Origin: Terebella lapidaria
Taxonomy: Eukaryota; Annelida; Polychaeta; Terebellida; Terebellidae
Direction: 5' to 3'
Assembly (NCBI GenBank): GCA_949152475.1
Contig: OX424568.1
Span: 3,137,667 to 3,201,666 of the forward strand
DNA length: 64,000 bases
Both the position numbers and the translations under genes were made by a program. The notes beneath the pieces are model-generated. The model worked only from the letters and a program-made list of their open reading frames with translations. It did not search any database and was not told where the DNA came from. Shown in pieces: positions 37,118 to 49,700 of the stretch; the first letter of the stretch is position 1, and each line of letters begins with the position of its first letter.

Positions 37118-37614
37118 TTCGCAGCACCTTGTCATGTGATAAAATACGTCAAATTATGGTAAATGTAGCCATGTCATCGCAGACGAATCGTTTTCTTTAC
37201 TTCATAACACCGAAGAATGCCACATACAAGCTTCCATGTACATATGCATGCACGAATTGCTGCACAGAAAATTGTGTGTTCCAAAATACGCGTCATTACG
37301 GTAAAATTCGCTTTGCATTCTGGGAACGTCAATTCCCATCGGCTTCGCCATTTTAACATTTTCAAGACAATCTCAGCATTCTACGTATTTGTCTCAAACC
37401 TAACACATCGATTTATGCATTATACCGTGGAATATTCAAAGTTTGCCATCAATTCGAGAGATTTTATGTCAAGGATGAAGAAAATTCTCATTTGAAGTAG
37501 GTGTCTAAACGTTTACATGCCAAAACGGGCGTCGATAGGTTGGCATGAAACCTCCATAAAACAGTCAGCACATAGACAGGTAGAGAGTTGGGGGCTTCGC
37601 CCCCCAACGCTCTA
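37118..37614. other. Unassigned sequence between hAT element and LINE fragment
   Basis: Lies between two LINE fragments and holds the hairpin GGGGGCTTCGCCCCC near 37591. The inverse pair GACATTAGAGC (about 36117) and GCTCTAATGTC (about 37609) brackets the whole interruption, so another insertion in the LINE may be present. No gene was seen. Confidence 0.3.
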
Positions 37615-37790
37615 ATGTCAAAAACACGGTCTCCGATCGTTATAACGTCTCCTGTGGTGTCCCACAAGGTTCTGTCCTCGGACCATTACTCTTCATCATC
37701 TATACAAATGACCTGCCAAATATGTTGCAGACATCACAGTGTATTTTATTTGCAGATGAAACAATCATATCACAGTAAAAAATAATTTTC
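37615..37790 (+). mobile_element. LINE reverse-transcriptase fragment (catalytic part)
   Basis: Reads NVSCGVPQGSVLGPLLFIIY then NDLPNMLQTSQCILFADE. GVPQGSVLGPLLF and the FAD(D) box are hallmarks of LINE RT. The second catalytic Asp is replaced by Glu (FADE). It probably belongs to the same insertion as 35922-36090. Confidence 0.8.
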
Positions 37791-40129
37791 TTAAAATAGA
37801 AAAAAAATCTAGACCCAGGAAATATTTTCTGGGAACTCTGCCAAGAAAAATTTTCTACAATGAGAAAATCAGTCAAAATGAAAACTATATTCTAGGTTGC
37901 CAGGGAAGAATTTCTTTATAGATAAACCATTTTTTCTCAAATTGGTTTGATATATCTTGTTAGTACAAGAAAAAATGGTTCTAAATTTTGGGATTTATGT
38001 TTTCTTAAATTTTCTTATGAATATGTTGGGAGTTTCTTACAAGACTCTAGATGCTGAAACTGAGAGTTCGATAAAGTTATATTATATGCAAATTGCACAG
38101 TGGCAATATCGTTTTCATGGCTATTCTTACAATTGACCTCCACAGAACTAGCTTTGAGAGCTACAGCGGCCATATTGTATTCCTCCATTCGGAGTAGTCA
38201 TGTGACTGGTCATGTGATCACTGGTATTTCCTTAAAACTAGAGAATATCATTGCATCCGACATTGTTCTGTTATCTTAGGTTTTATCTCTGATTTATTCA
38301 CGACTTTCATTTATTTGTCTGCTTATGAACATAGAGCATCTTGCCCTAAGAGGGGACATACCGTATTTTTCCTAATAGTGGCACGTGCCCACAAATCCTC
38401 AAAAAATGTTCGATTTTTGTAACCTTGTATTTCACTTCATATCTTTCTAATAAACTCTTAGAGTGTTCCAATCCCCATATTCATGTTATTTGAATCATAA
38501 TCAAGGGGATTGAAGGCTACATTATATTATTCAGTGATCTTCTTACATTTGACCTCAAATTTCATCTCAGTCCTTCATTACAGTATGTATGCATGCATTT
38601 AACATTTTGGTAACAATACATTTGTAATACTTTTTCAATGAATACGAAAGCAAACCATGACATAAACTGTCCAGACCGTCTGTGGTAGAAGTTTCAAAAC
38701 ACAATCTGAAATGAGAGATCATGGATAAGCTACGTGGTACCATAAAACTAGAACAAGCTAGAACAAGGGAATGCTAGGAAGATCCCCTTCAAACTGAGAC
38801 TCTGTTCTTGTAAACATCAAAAGAAATAGACTATAAAACACTTGAGGAAGATCTTCAAATGTCAACATGGCAAGAATACAGCTAGACTGTCAATGCCTAA
38901 GGATTCATTCATAAGAATACAAAATGAAAATCAACAAAACGAAAATGGACCTTTTTATAGACTTTCCCTCCAAAATTTCCCGAATGCTGTCATTTTCCAT
39001 TTAACGTTCGTAGCAAAATCTTTGTAGCTGAAATAAAGCCCATTTACACATCAAAATGTGCAAACTATGAAGTATTTTCGTAAGTACAGTTATCATATTG
39101 GCTGTTTGTGTTTATTTTATCAATCTGAAACGAAAATAGTACGCATTTCGTGAGGCGGGTTTCAACGGTCGTTTTTTACATAATGCTAAAACCACGTGCG
39201 GCTGGCATATGTAATCTTGAGAAGAAACTGGTCACCAGGCTATCATCCGTGGAACCCAATCAACGTAGTGCAGCATCACGAACAGTAATAGTTCGTGATA
39301 TATGTTTGCAAGTTATATATCGTAAAAGACGAAGGAGCTAGTTCTTCACGTTAAAAATGACCTATTTTCCACCTGGCGTGAGACAGCGCATGCAGAGAAG
39401 GGGTAACTCTGACATTGATCGAAGTTGGGTTGTCTACCACAGATTCATTCGCGCTATCGTGAGATAGATATTTATCGGACATAAAATTTACCTACTTAGA
39501 TAGGCTATTCAAGATATTACAGTTAGTGAATCAAGTGAACATACAATGAAAATGAATATATTCACATATAAATATTATAGTCTATTTATTTTTTGCGAAT
39601 TTGCTAGACAAAATAAATAAATTTACGACAACAGTGTACATATTTTTCCAGACGTGTTTTCACGTCATTATTCACGAGAATGCAAGAAGTAAACGAAAAT
39701 CAGTAAACGAACATTTCATACAGCAATACATCTAATTTGTGAAACTTTTGGGGATATTTGGGATAGGTCAATTTGCCTCACTCTATTCGTCTCAGCACAG
39801 TGTTCTATGATAGCACAGCAAACTTCTCAGAGTGGGGGTTAAGTATTGAAAAATCCCTAATTATGACATGCATATCCTTTGTGATATATTATCGTGATTA
39901 ATATAGTATATGACGATACGACAACGTAGGAACAGGGGCGCCAGGAACATTGACCATTAATGCAGTCTCATTTCCTGGAGAAAAAGGAGATTTATTTTCT
40001 TTTTGAAGGAATACTGGACAGCGCCCATGTCTTACATATTTACAAGCACATCCAAACCGGTTTTGAACCGTCACTCAAAACTCAAAACACCTTCAAAACT
40101 GTGCCAATGCCCCGTCCACCACTATCTGG
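37790..40129. other. Intergenic stretch before the gene D duplication unit
   Basis: A+T-rich sequence with many TTTTCTTAAAATT-type runs near 37780-38040. I see no gene, clear element end or array in it. Confidence 0.35.
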
Positions 40130-40710
40130 GACTATAGAGCCTGATGAAGACAGTGATGTTATCTCTGTGGAAGGGGAGACGGTCCAATGAGAAAGCTGAG
40201 TCCGTGGCCAAATTATCCACGCCTACGAATCCGTCAAGGACACTCATATCACTAACGACTGGTTAATGTATTATTATTATGATATGTAATTTTATTTCTC
40301 GTACGTGGATAGAGTACTGGATCAACGCGAGGTTATGACATGATTATGCTTGTAAACTGAATAGTGTACACATTGGATAGTTCATGCATGTGTGATCTAG
40401 TGCAATATTTAGTGAATTTTATTTTCCCGATATCTGATCATTTTCAAACAAAAAATGAGGATGAGGTCATATATATATTTAGAGTATAACGTGAACGATA
40501 AGACTCACCTTAAATCTCCTGACTTTCCCAGATGTCAGGTTCTCTGTCGGAACTACTTTCGGCTGTACGTACAGATGTCATGTCCTCTGTTGTTAGGGGT
40601 CCTCGTGCAAACTTGTGCAAACTTCGTACCCGTTGACAGTGTACTGGGGACTTATCAACACAAAAAAATCTTCAGACCATTTATTAGGCGTTGTCAAAAC
40701 CGAAATCTAC
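40130..40710 (+). promoter_or_regulatory. Upstream region of gene D
   Basis: Matches 14500-15090 upstream of gene C. Shared blocks include CACCTTAAATCTCCTG, CAGATGTC, GGAACTACTTTCG and AGACCATTTA, ending at the start codon. The shared blocks are candidates for promoter elements kept in both copies. Confidence 0.5.
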
Positions 40711-43700
40711 ATGTTGTCCCTGGGTGCTTTACTCTTTGCCTTGAAGGTACACAGTTATTCTCAGATAATTCACGGTTATATTTTTGTCTAGTATTAATTT
40801 AACATTTTATTATGAAGCAAACATACCAAAGGTTTGTTGTTGATTTTTTTTTTTTGCATATAAATCATCTTGGCTTTGTGTGTTATTCTGGCGGTGTGAC
40901 TTGTTAATTTAAAAGCCCTCTATGGTTTAATGATACTCATACTATACTCACTAACTCCACATTATCAAACCGGAGAATGAATTTGCACAGTGTGATGGTC
41001 TTCAATCCATTACTACTTCGAACCAGAAAGTAGTAATGAACTGCAGAATCGTGTTTACAATCAAAGCCACATTGTATCGCCGAATTAACCTATTAGTGTT
41101 CCACCGATAGTGACAAACTCTTCTGGACATTTTAAACACAATTGAGGATCACCTCGATCAGATGTGCGGAGTAGTCCTTGCCTCCTTGTAAAATTAGATC
41201 CTTGCCTGTCCCTCAGAGTTTAGTTTCAAGTATAAATACGGAATTGGAATCATTTTATAGTTTCAAACTCCCAATGCGGATGCATGTAGCGCTGGGTCAT
41301 AACGTTTCCTCTCTTGTGAGCAGGTGTCTGCTGTTTGGGCGGCTACTGACGGTACTGTGGCTTGCGACCCTGCCCTGAGACCAGCCATCCTGACCTCTGG
41401 TGTACCGTTCTACAGCCCAGGCTTCACCAATGGCACCGACTACCCAGCCGGACAGCAGTGCGAGTACCTGCTGCAAGCGGACGCATCAGTCAGTATCCCA
41501 CGAAATGACCTCGTACATCCTGTGGCCATAATATAACAGTAGCCGTTTATGGTGTTCACTCTAACTCCACTAGTATGGTTTGCGGGATTGGAGTGATCAA
41601 ACATAATCAAAAGTCCTATAGTGCATATATATACGGTGTGCTGGTCATGTGACAAAATATGGCGGCAGGTCGTTTTCCGATTTCTGAACTCGAGATTTTC
41701 ATGGCTTAAAGCGGTATTTGCACTTAGTTACTAATATTTGTTCGAATTGAAAAACCAGCTCAGTCGACAACACTATATCAAAACATCGGCCTCTTATTCC
41801 ACAGGCGCATGCATTATCCGTTTAGTGCATTCCACTAAATGTTAACACGACAAAGGTAATTACAAGTATGGTAATATTGGATCTCCAAAAGTCCTTCCAC
41901 ACTGTATAGCTCACAATTCTATCAAGGAAACTGGAAGGTTTAGGATTTCAAAAATTAGGCCAAGGGCCAAAGATAGGTTACCGGACAATATATGTTTAAT
42001 ATTTTAGATGTTATATACATATAAAGAGAATATTCAGCATATATAATATTGAGCATATATCATGTCCACAGTTATTCGCTAAGCTGTAAATTCAATAAAC
42101 AGAGATATATTATCAAATTTGTCCTGTGGCCTTGAAAATAAAGGCAACAGTCAAATTCAAGGTCATGACAATATTCAGAATATAACATTTCCTATATGTT
42201 CACAATTGATTCAAAAGCTGTAAACTCGATAATAAGCGGGATACCAGCGATTTTGTGCTCTTGACCTTGAAAATGAGGTCAGAGGTCAAATTCAAGGTCA
42301 CAGGAATATTCAGCATATATCATTTCCTATTCCCACGATTGATTCCTAAGCTGTAAAATCGATAAGTGAGATATTAGCGATTTTGTCCTGTGACCTTGAA
42401 AATGAGGCCAAAGGTCAAATTCAAGGTCATCACAATATTCAGAATATAACATTTCCTATATGTTCACAATTGATTCCTAAGCTGTAAAGTCTATAATAAG
42501 CGAGATATTAGCCATTTTGTGCTCTTGACCTTGAAAAGGAAGTCAGAGGTCAAATTCTAGGTCACGAGAATATTCAGCAAATATCATTTTCTATATGTCC
42601 GCACTTGATTCCTAAGCTGTAAAATCGATAATAAGTGAGATATTAGCCATTTTGTCCTGTGACCTTGAGAATGAGGTCAAAGGTCAAATTCAAGGTCATG
42701 ACAATAATCTGCATATATCATTTCCTATATGTTCATAATTCATTCCTAAGCTGTAAAGTCGATAACAAGCGAGATATTAGCCATTTTGTCCCGTGACCTT
42801 GAAAATGAGGTCAAAGGTCAAATTCAAGGTCATCAGAATATTCAGCATATATCATTTCCTATATGTACACAATTGATTCCTAAGCTGTAAAGTCGATAAT
42901 AAGCGAGATATTAGCCATTTTGTGCTCTGACCTTGAAACTGAGGTCAGAGGTCAAATTCAAGGTCACGAGAATATTCAGCATATAACATTTCCTATATGT
43001 CCACAATTGATTCCTAGTCTCTAATCTCAATATTAAGTGAGATATTAGGCATAATGTGTCCCATTATAAAGCATAGTAGAATTTAACATGGGAAAGTCCC
43101 ATTTGGGCCGAGTTTGGGCCAAAATGGCCCACTTCGAGCAATTCAAGCGCAACGAAACCTATACACGTCATAGGAGTACATATGAGGAGTGTTATGTATC
43201 AAAAAGAAAAAAAGTTACTGAACAGATTTTGAGAAAATGGCCGCCGAAATCCAAAATTGACCGTTTTTCGACGAAAACGGCTGCCATTTTGAAAAAAATG
43301 CGAAAATCAAAAAACTAAAAAATACCTCCCTCTCGAAATATTTATAGGCATTTTTGTGCAAAATTTCAGAAAAATTCGATCGTAAACTTTAAAGATAAAA
43401 TTGTTGACGGACGACGGACGACGACGACGACGACGCCGGACGCATCGCCATGCCAATAGGTTACGGACCATAGGTCCGGTAACCTAAAAACGAACCATAG
43501 ACTGGTTTAAATCCTAACTAAATGGAAGGTTGCAGTCAGTTGAGGTAGGGGACACCCTATGTTATTAGCATGCCATCAACAGTGGCCCGCAAGCTGCTGT
43601 TGGATGCTGATGATTCTGCTTGATTGTGTCTGGCAAGGATGTTGCAGGGATTCGGCAAACCCTAAGTTCTGAACTCCAGTCGGTGAAAGAATGGTTGAAA

Positions 43701-46700
43701 GAAAATAAGCTGTCCCTCCACTTGGGGAAAATGGAAACAATCTGGTTGATTGTATCTATTTTGTATTTGTGTCTTTTGTTACAATTTTAGTCACATGTTT
43801 TGGTACCTTCGTTGACCACCAGTTCTACAAATTGTATTATTATTCTTGAAATATTCTGTTGTCATGTTATTGTCTCTGATACAGATAGGCCGCAATGGAA
43901 ACAGGTATTTTTGTGCTTTCTCTTGTTACCTTATGTATTTCAAAGTAAAATTTACATTTTGTATTTATACGCTTGTAATTGACTTGCAATATACAAATAA
44001 ACTCAATCAATAAATACAGATGCATATATATGTTGCGTTCTGTGTGACAGCTTCAATGAAGTTACTCGGTTGAATTATCTGTTATTTTTTGCACAGTTCA
44101 CTGACAATTTTGTGAATGTGTTTATGACATTGTCAGAATATTTCAACCATTCAGGGGAGGCCGAGTATCGTGACTTTCTCGAGTATACAACTCGAGGACT
44201 CGGCGGACTGCAGTGCTGATGTTGTGGAGGTGTTCGATGGTGTTGACGCCACTGGGCCCCTGATAGCTACATACTGCGGTAGTCCTGCAATGCCAGTCTC
44301 CGCCACAGCAGCCTCTGGTAGCGTCTTCGTTCGCTTCACATCGGATGTTGCCAACCAAGCACCTGGCTTCACTGGAGAGGCTTTCCTATCGGGGGATGAC
44401 GGTCAGTTGTTTAGTAGTTTCCGGGTGCCTAATGATAACAGATTATGTTCCGGATTTCAATCATATGTAAAATTAAATATGTGTCATTTCTAGCTTCCAC
44501 CTGGCTATATTTCAACACGATACTTCACACTCTATTGACATTGACCAATTTCACCATTGCACACTGTTGTATTGCTGTCAATTAGAGTGTCATTTGGTAT
44601 TCATTTGTAAAAATATGAAATAAAACAAATATATAGACTATACAAATAAGGCTAGTATAAAGAGTATTGTTTAACCCTTGATAACACATCGGTGGTCTCG
44701 GAGATCCAGTCCTCCAATATGTTCTATGTAGGCACGCCCTTCATTCGCTGCCATGGCTATATACGTTTATGTATTCCTGCAAATATGTTGTTGATATGAC
44801 TTCATGTATAAGCTAAATATGACTTCATGTATAAGCTAAATCAACGCATCACGTAATTTTATAAATGCACTGCCATACTGCCAATATTGGTCTGACAGGC
44901 GATGGGGTCTGAGAACTATGAATAAAAAAAATTCACGAGGTGTATATCAAATCACTTTATAAGTTTTGAAATAGTTTTATGGGTTTTACATACTTATGAT
45001 GACACGGATGTTTTGTTAAAGCTATAATAAAGCTATAAAAGTATCTGTTGTCGAAATGTGCATTCCTGACTATCTCGAGATGTATTTCAAGTTTACATAA
45101 CAAACAAGATTGCTTATTTTGCCTGATTTTAAAATTGATTCCAACTTTAACAGAAATATACACTCCATAGACTTGTAAGGATTCTACACACTTCTGATGG
45201 CACGGATGTTTTGAGAACAGAAATATACACTTCATGGTCTTGTAATAAGGTTTCTACACACTTATGATGACACGGATGTTTTGTTAACAGAAATATACAC
45301 TCTATGGTCTTGGAAAATGTGTAATGAGATTTCTACACAGGTATGATAACACGGATGTTTTGTTAAGATATGCACTTTCCATGGTCTTGTACTGGCTCCA
45401 TATTTGTATGTATGCGGTGTTTATTCGCAAAAATGAATCAGATGGTGAGCTTTTTTATTGACATTTGCAGCATGCACTGGACTTGGGGTATATCTGGGCG
45501 GTACGTCCGGGAACTTCACGTCCCCTAACTTTCCGCTTCCCTATCCGAGCAGCCAGGACTGTATCTGGAACATCTTCGTCCCTGACCCGTCTTATGTGAG
45601 TACTTTATGACCAACAGATGAGGTCTATTCAGAGCTATATTATACCTGGAGTATGACCGGAGAATAAAATATGTCTTATGATGTTGATGTGTACTGCCAG
45701 TGAATGGAAAATATCATCTTCCGTCATTGTACACCAAACAGCCCGTTGATTGAGACAATTTTCACAGCACACATACAAGCAACTGTATACGCATTGCATG
45801 CCTGCGAACATGTGATTCACCCATTTCCATCAGTACATCTATACATTGCAGACATTGCATGCCTGCGAACGTTTGATTCGCCCATTTCCATCAGTAGACC
45901 TATACCTTGCAGACATTGCAGCCTGCGAACGTTTGATTCACCCATTTCCATCAGTACACCTATACCTTGCAGACATTGCATGCCTGCGAACGCGTGATTC
46001 ACCCATTTCCATCAGTACACCTATACGTTGCAGATATTGCATGCCTGCGAACGTGTGATTCACCCGTTTCCATCAGTACACCTATACCTTGCAGACATTG
46101 CATGCCTGCGAACGTATGATTCACCCATTTCCATCAGTACACCTATACCTTGCTGACATTGCATGCCTGCGAACGTTTGATTCGCCCATTTCCATCAGTA
46201 CACCTAAACCTTGCAGACATTGCATGCCTGCGAACGTTTGATTCACCCATTTCCATCAGTACACCTATACCTTGCAGACATTGCATGCCTGCGAACATGT
46301 GATTCACCCATTTCCATCAGTACACCTATACCTTGCAGACATTGCATGCCTGCAAACGCGTGATCCACCCATTTCCATCAGTACACCTGTACCTTGCAGA
46401 CATTGCATGCCTGCGAACGTATGATTTACCCATTTCCATCAGTACACCTATACCTTGCAGACATTGCATGCCTGCGAACGTTTGATTCACCCATTTCCAT
46501 CAGTACACCTATACCTTGCAGACATTGCATGCCTGCGAACGTATGATTCACCCATTTCCATCAGTACACCTATACCTTGCAGACATTGCATGCCTGCGAA
46601 CGTATGATTTACCCATTTCCATCAGTACACCTATACCTTGCAGACATTGCATGCCTGCGAACGTTTGATTCACCCATTTCCATCAGTACACCTATACCTT

Positions 46701-49700
46701 GCAGACATTGCATGCCTGCGAACGTTTGATTCACCCATTTCCATCAGTACACCTATACCTTGCAGAGGTACATTTACAGTCCACCATTTGCAATAAAGAC
46801 TTACTTGGCCATTTACTTTTCATTTATTCGCTGATAATGAATGTTTTAACTCGTGTAGTAAGTTAGTGACATTAAAGGGTATATATCACGAAAATTGGAT
46901 ATTGGTTTTTGTTATTAACGTGAAAGCACTAGTTGAACTGAACAAAACGGTCTTCACAGCATATTGATATCATGATTCATTCCAAAGTTATGGCACTTTA
47001 AACATGTATATATTTACAGAATCTGGCAACAGAATCTGACAGCTAATTAATATGCAAATGAGATGTGTGACGTGACTAACAGACTGCTTTTTAATAAGGC
47101 ATTTTATAATGGAATATTGATACCGTTTATAGTTGGATTAGTCAGTTATTTCGTGAAATTTGTGGTTGCCATGGCAACCAATGGCCTGGCTGGGCCCTCA
47201 GCAACCATGGTTGCTAGGACCAATATCTAATTAAAAAGGAGATATACATGAATGACACCATTTCAGACAATAGAATAATAGCAATATATTGAGGAATATA
47301 TCAGCAAAATGTCTGAACACAACCCTTAGCAACCAATACAGGCATTGGAAACCAGCGATAATAGGATTCATTAACTGCACATGGCTCTAAACGTCAGTGA
47401 TTTCTCAGGCCTGTATCGGTTGCTAAGGAGTGTTTTTGTACATTTTATTGATACATTTTGTTGATACATTTTGTACATAAAATATTGTGACTACCTTGTA
47501 ATCTAAATTGGTTTGATACTTTTATGTCTTGTTTTAACTTGAATACCATCCTTAGCAACCTGGTTGCTAAGAGCCAAATCAGCCCATTGGTTGCCATGGC
47601 GACTAAAATTGACATGCACTCCCTGACTATTCCTACTGAACGATATACCTGATAAGTTTTAGTGACCTAACATAAGCTAAAATGCCTAATTGTTACATGT
47701 TTAAACGCCTCATTAAAAAGCAATCTGTCAATGACGTTACACATCTTATTTGCATACTAATTAGCTGACAAATTTTTATAGACTATTGGGAGACATTTGC
47801 CGTATTTTCAATATTAAAATAGTTAGAACAAACTTTTTAACAAATCGAGATATCAACATTCTGTAAAGACTGTTCTATTCAACTCGACGAGTGGCTTCAA
47901 ATAAGCGGATGTCATATTTTCGTGATATATACCCTTTAACGTAGTCCGTTACAAACACTGAGGTAACGAAGAGTCAAAATTTAAAAGTCATTTCTTGAAT
48001 ATTATCTCTTCAAAATGACATATTTTATAGAGTAAATGATCAGCATCCTGATACTGAAAAGAAAACAGGGGGTCATCGTGCTTGTTCCTTCTACATATTC
48101 GATCGAAATCACACACATTTACCTAAAATGACATAAATTATGACATTTTTGCACATTTTTTTGTCCATAGTCACATCTTGCATCGTGTTTTCCATGCGAA
48201 CGGATACGGTGACCCCCTATTTTCTTTTCAGTTTCAGGATGCTGATCAGTTACTCTATAAAATATATCATTTTGAAGCTCTAGATTATGTTGATACAGTT
48301 ATTCATTTTAAAAGAACTCTCTGACCCCCTCCCCTCACTGTTTGGAGCGGACTACCTTAAGTGAATATTATTAATAATACAGGTAATAATAATATATATC
48401 GGACAAACGCTTTGCCTTATTTAGTTCAATAACATATGTTTCTCACCCTATTTTTTGTGGCCTATAATAGACTTAACTAGTGAACTTTTATGTTAAGTGC
48501 AACTACATGAAGGGTGCCACTAGTGGGGCAGGAAATGCTCACTCTTTCCGGAACACCTGATTTCACCTCCTAATGGCCATTTTTGGGGGTTCATAAGTTT
48601 CCCTGTCATTTTTGTTCTCTCTCACTTCGTATGCCTGATATCACTTTCTGTCCCCGGACTATGAGATTAGATGTCGGACCCTGTTTTGTTTGCTCGGAAT
48701 ACTTAATACTGGGTATTGATTCCTCGTCTATTCAGTAATGGTGACCTGTTTTGTACAAAACCATCAGCTCTACACGTATGTAAACTTTCAGTATGATTTA
48801 TTCTCAAACTACAACGAAATGGAATTATGTCAAACCTCAACTATAATATTTCACATTGTTGTTAACTCAAAAACTAATAAAACTAATATTCGTTTAATCT
48901 CTGAGAAACAATAACTTTCATGTATGAGCATTACTCAATGAGTCTCTTCGATATCGTGGCGATTCCTGTGAAATTGACCGTACGACGGTGTATGCTTTGA
49001 GTTGTTTGTCCGAGGGGATTACTATTGTTCGGCAATGTTTGTCCGAGGTGTACGCTTCACAGAAAAATGTGTTCAACCATGACAGTCGTAAGGTCAATTG
49101 CTACCCGTAGAGCGCTCATAAGCCGTATGCGTTGAATAGGCAACATGTGTCTCCAACCGGCCATTCTGGCTGCTATGGCAACCAAAATCGATTGTGTTAA
49201 CCTTACCGTATTACGTGTTCGTATAAAGAATATTATCCAAATCGAATTAGAAATTTGACGATGATATGTCCAGTGCCAAATACAAGCAGATTCTATTGTC
49301 GGTGTTTAGCGAGTCAGCTGGAGTTGGCCAAGCTGCACACTGGAAGGCTCTTGTGGCATCTTTGACAGTCTTACCGTCTACGAACGGGATACTGGTGCCG
49401 CGATGGGCCTCTGGTACGGAGACTGTGGCACCAATGCTGAAATGATTAACACTGGGGCCGAGGGAATCCAGGTGTACTTCTCGTCTGATATTAGCATCAC
49501 TTTTCCAGGGTTTAGCCTCACCTACAACATCGGTACGTCAACACGTGTTTCTGGTACTGTTATTATTCTGTTTGAGTCATACACAAATCAACAGATTAAC
49601 CAGCATGTGAGATTAATTACTATTATTGCTAAATACTAGCACCGATTATTACACTCGTCAGCACAACGCGTAATGTGATGTGAATGTGAGTTATAACAGG

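Noticed and set aside
45704-46058. Repetitive frames on both strands in the 62-bp array
   Set aside because: They follow the minisatellite unit and lie inside a gene D intron.
45785-46767. CRISPR array
   Set aside because: Whole 62-bp units are repeated, without unique spacers, in an intron of an animal gene.
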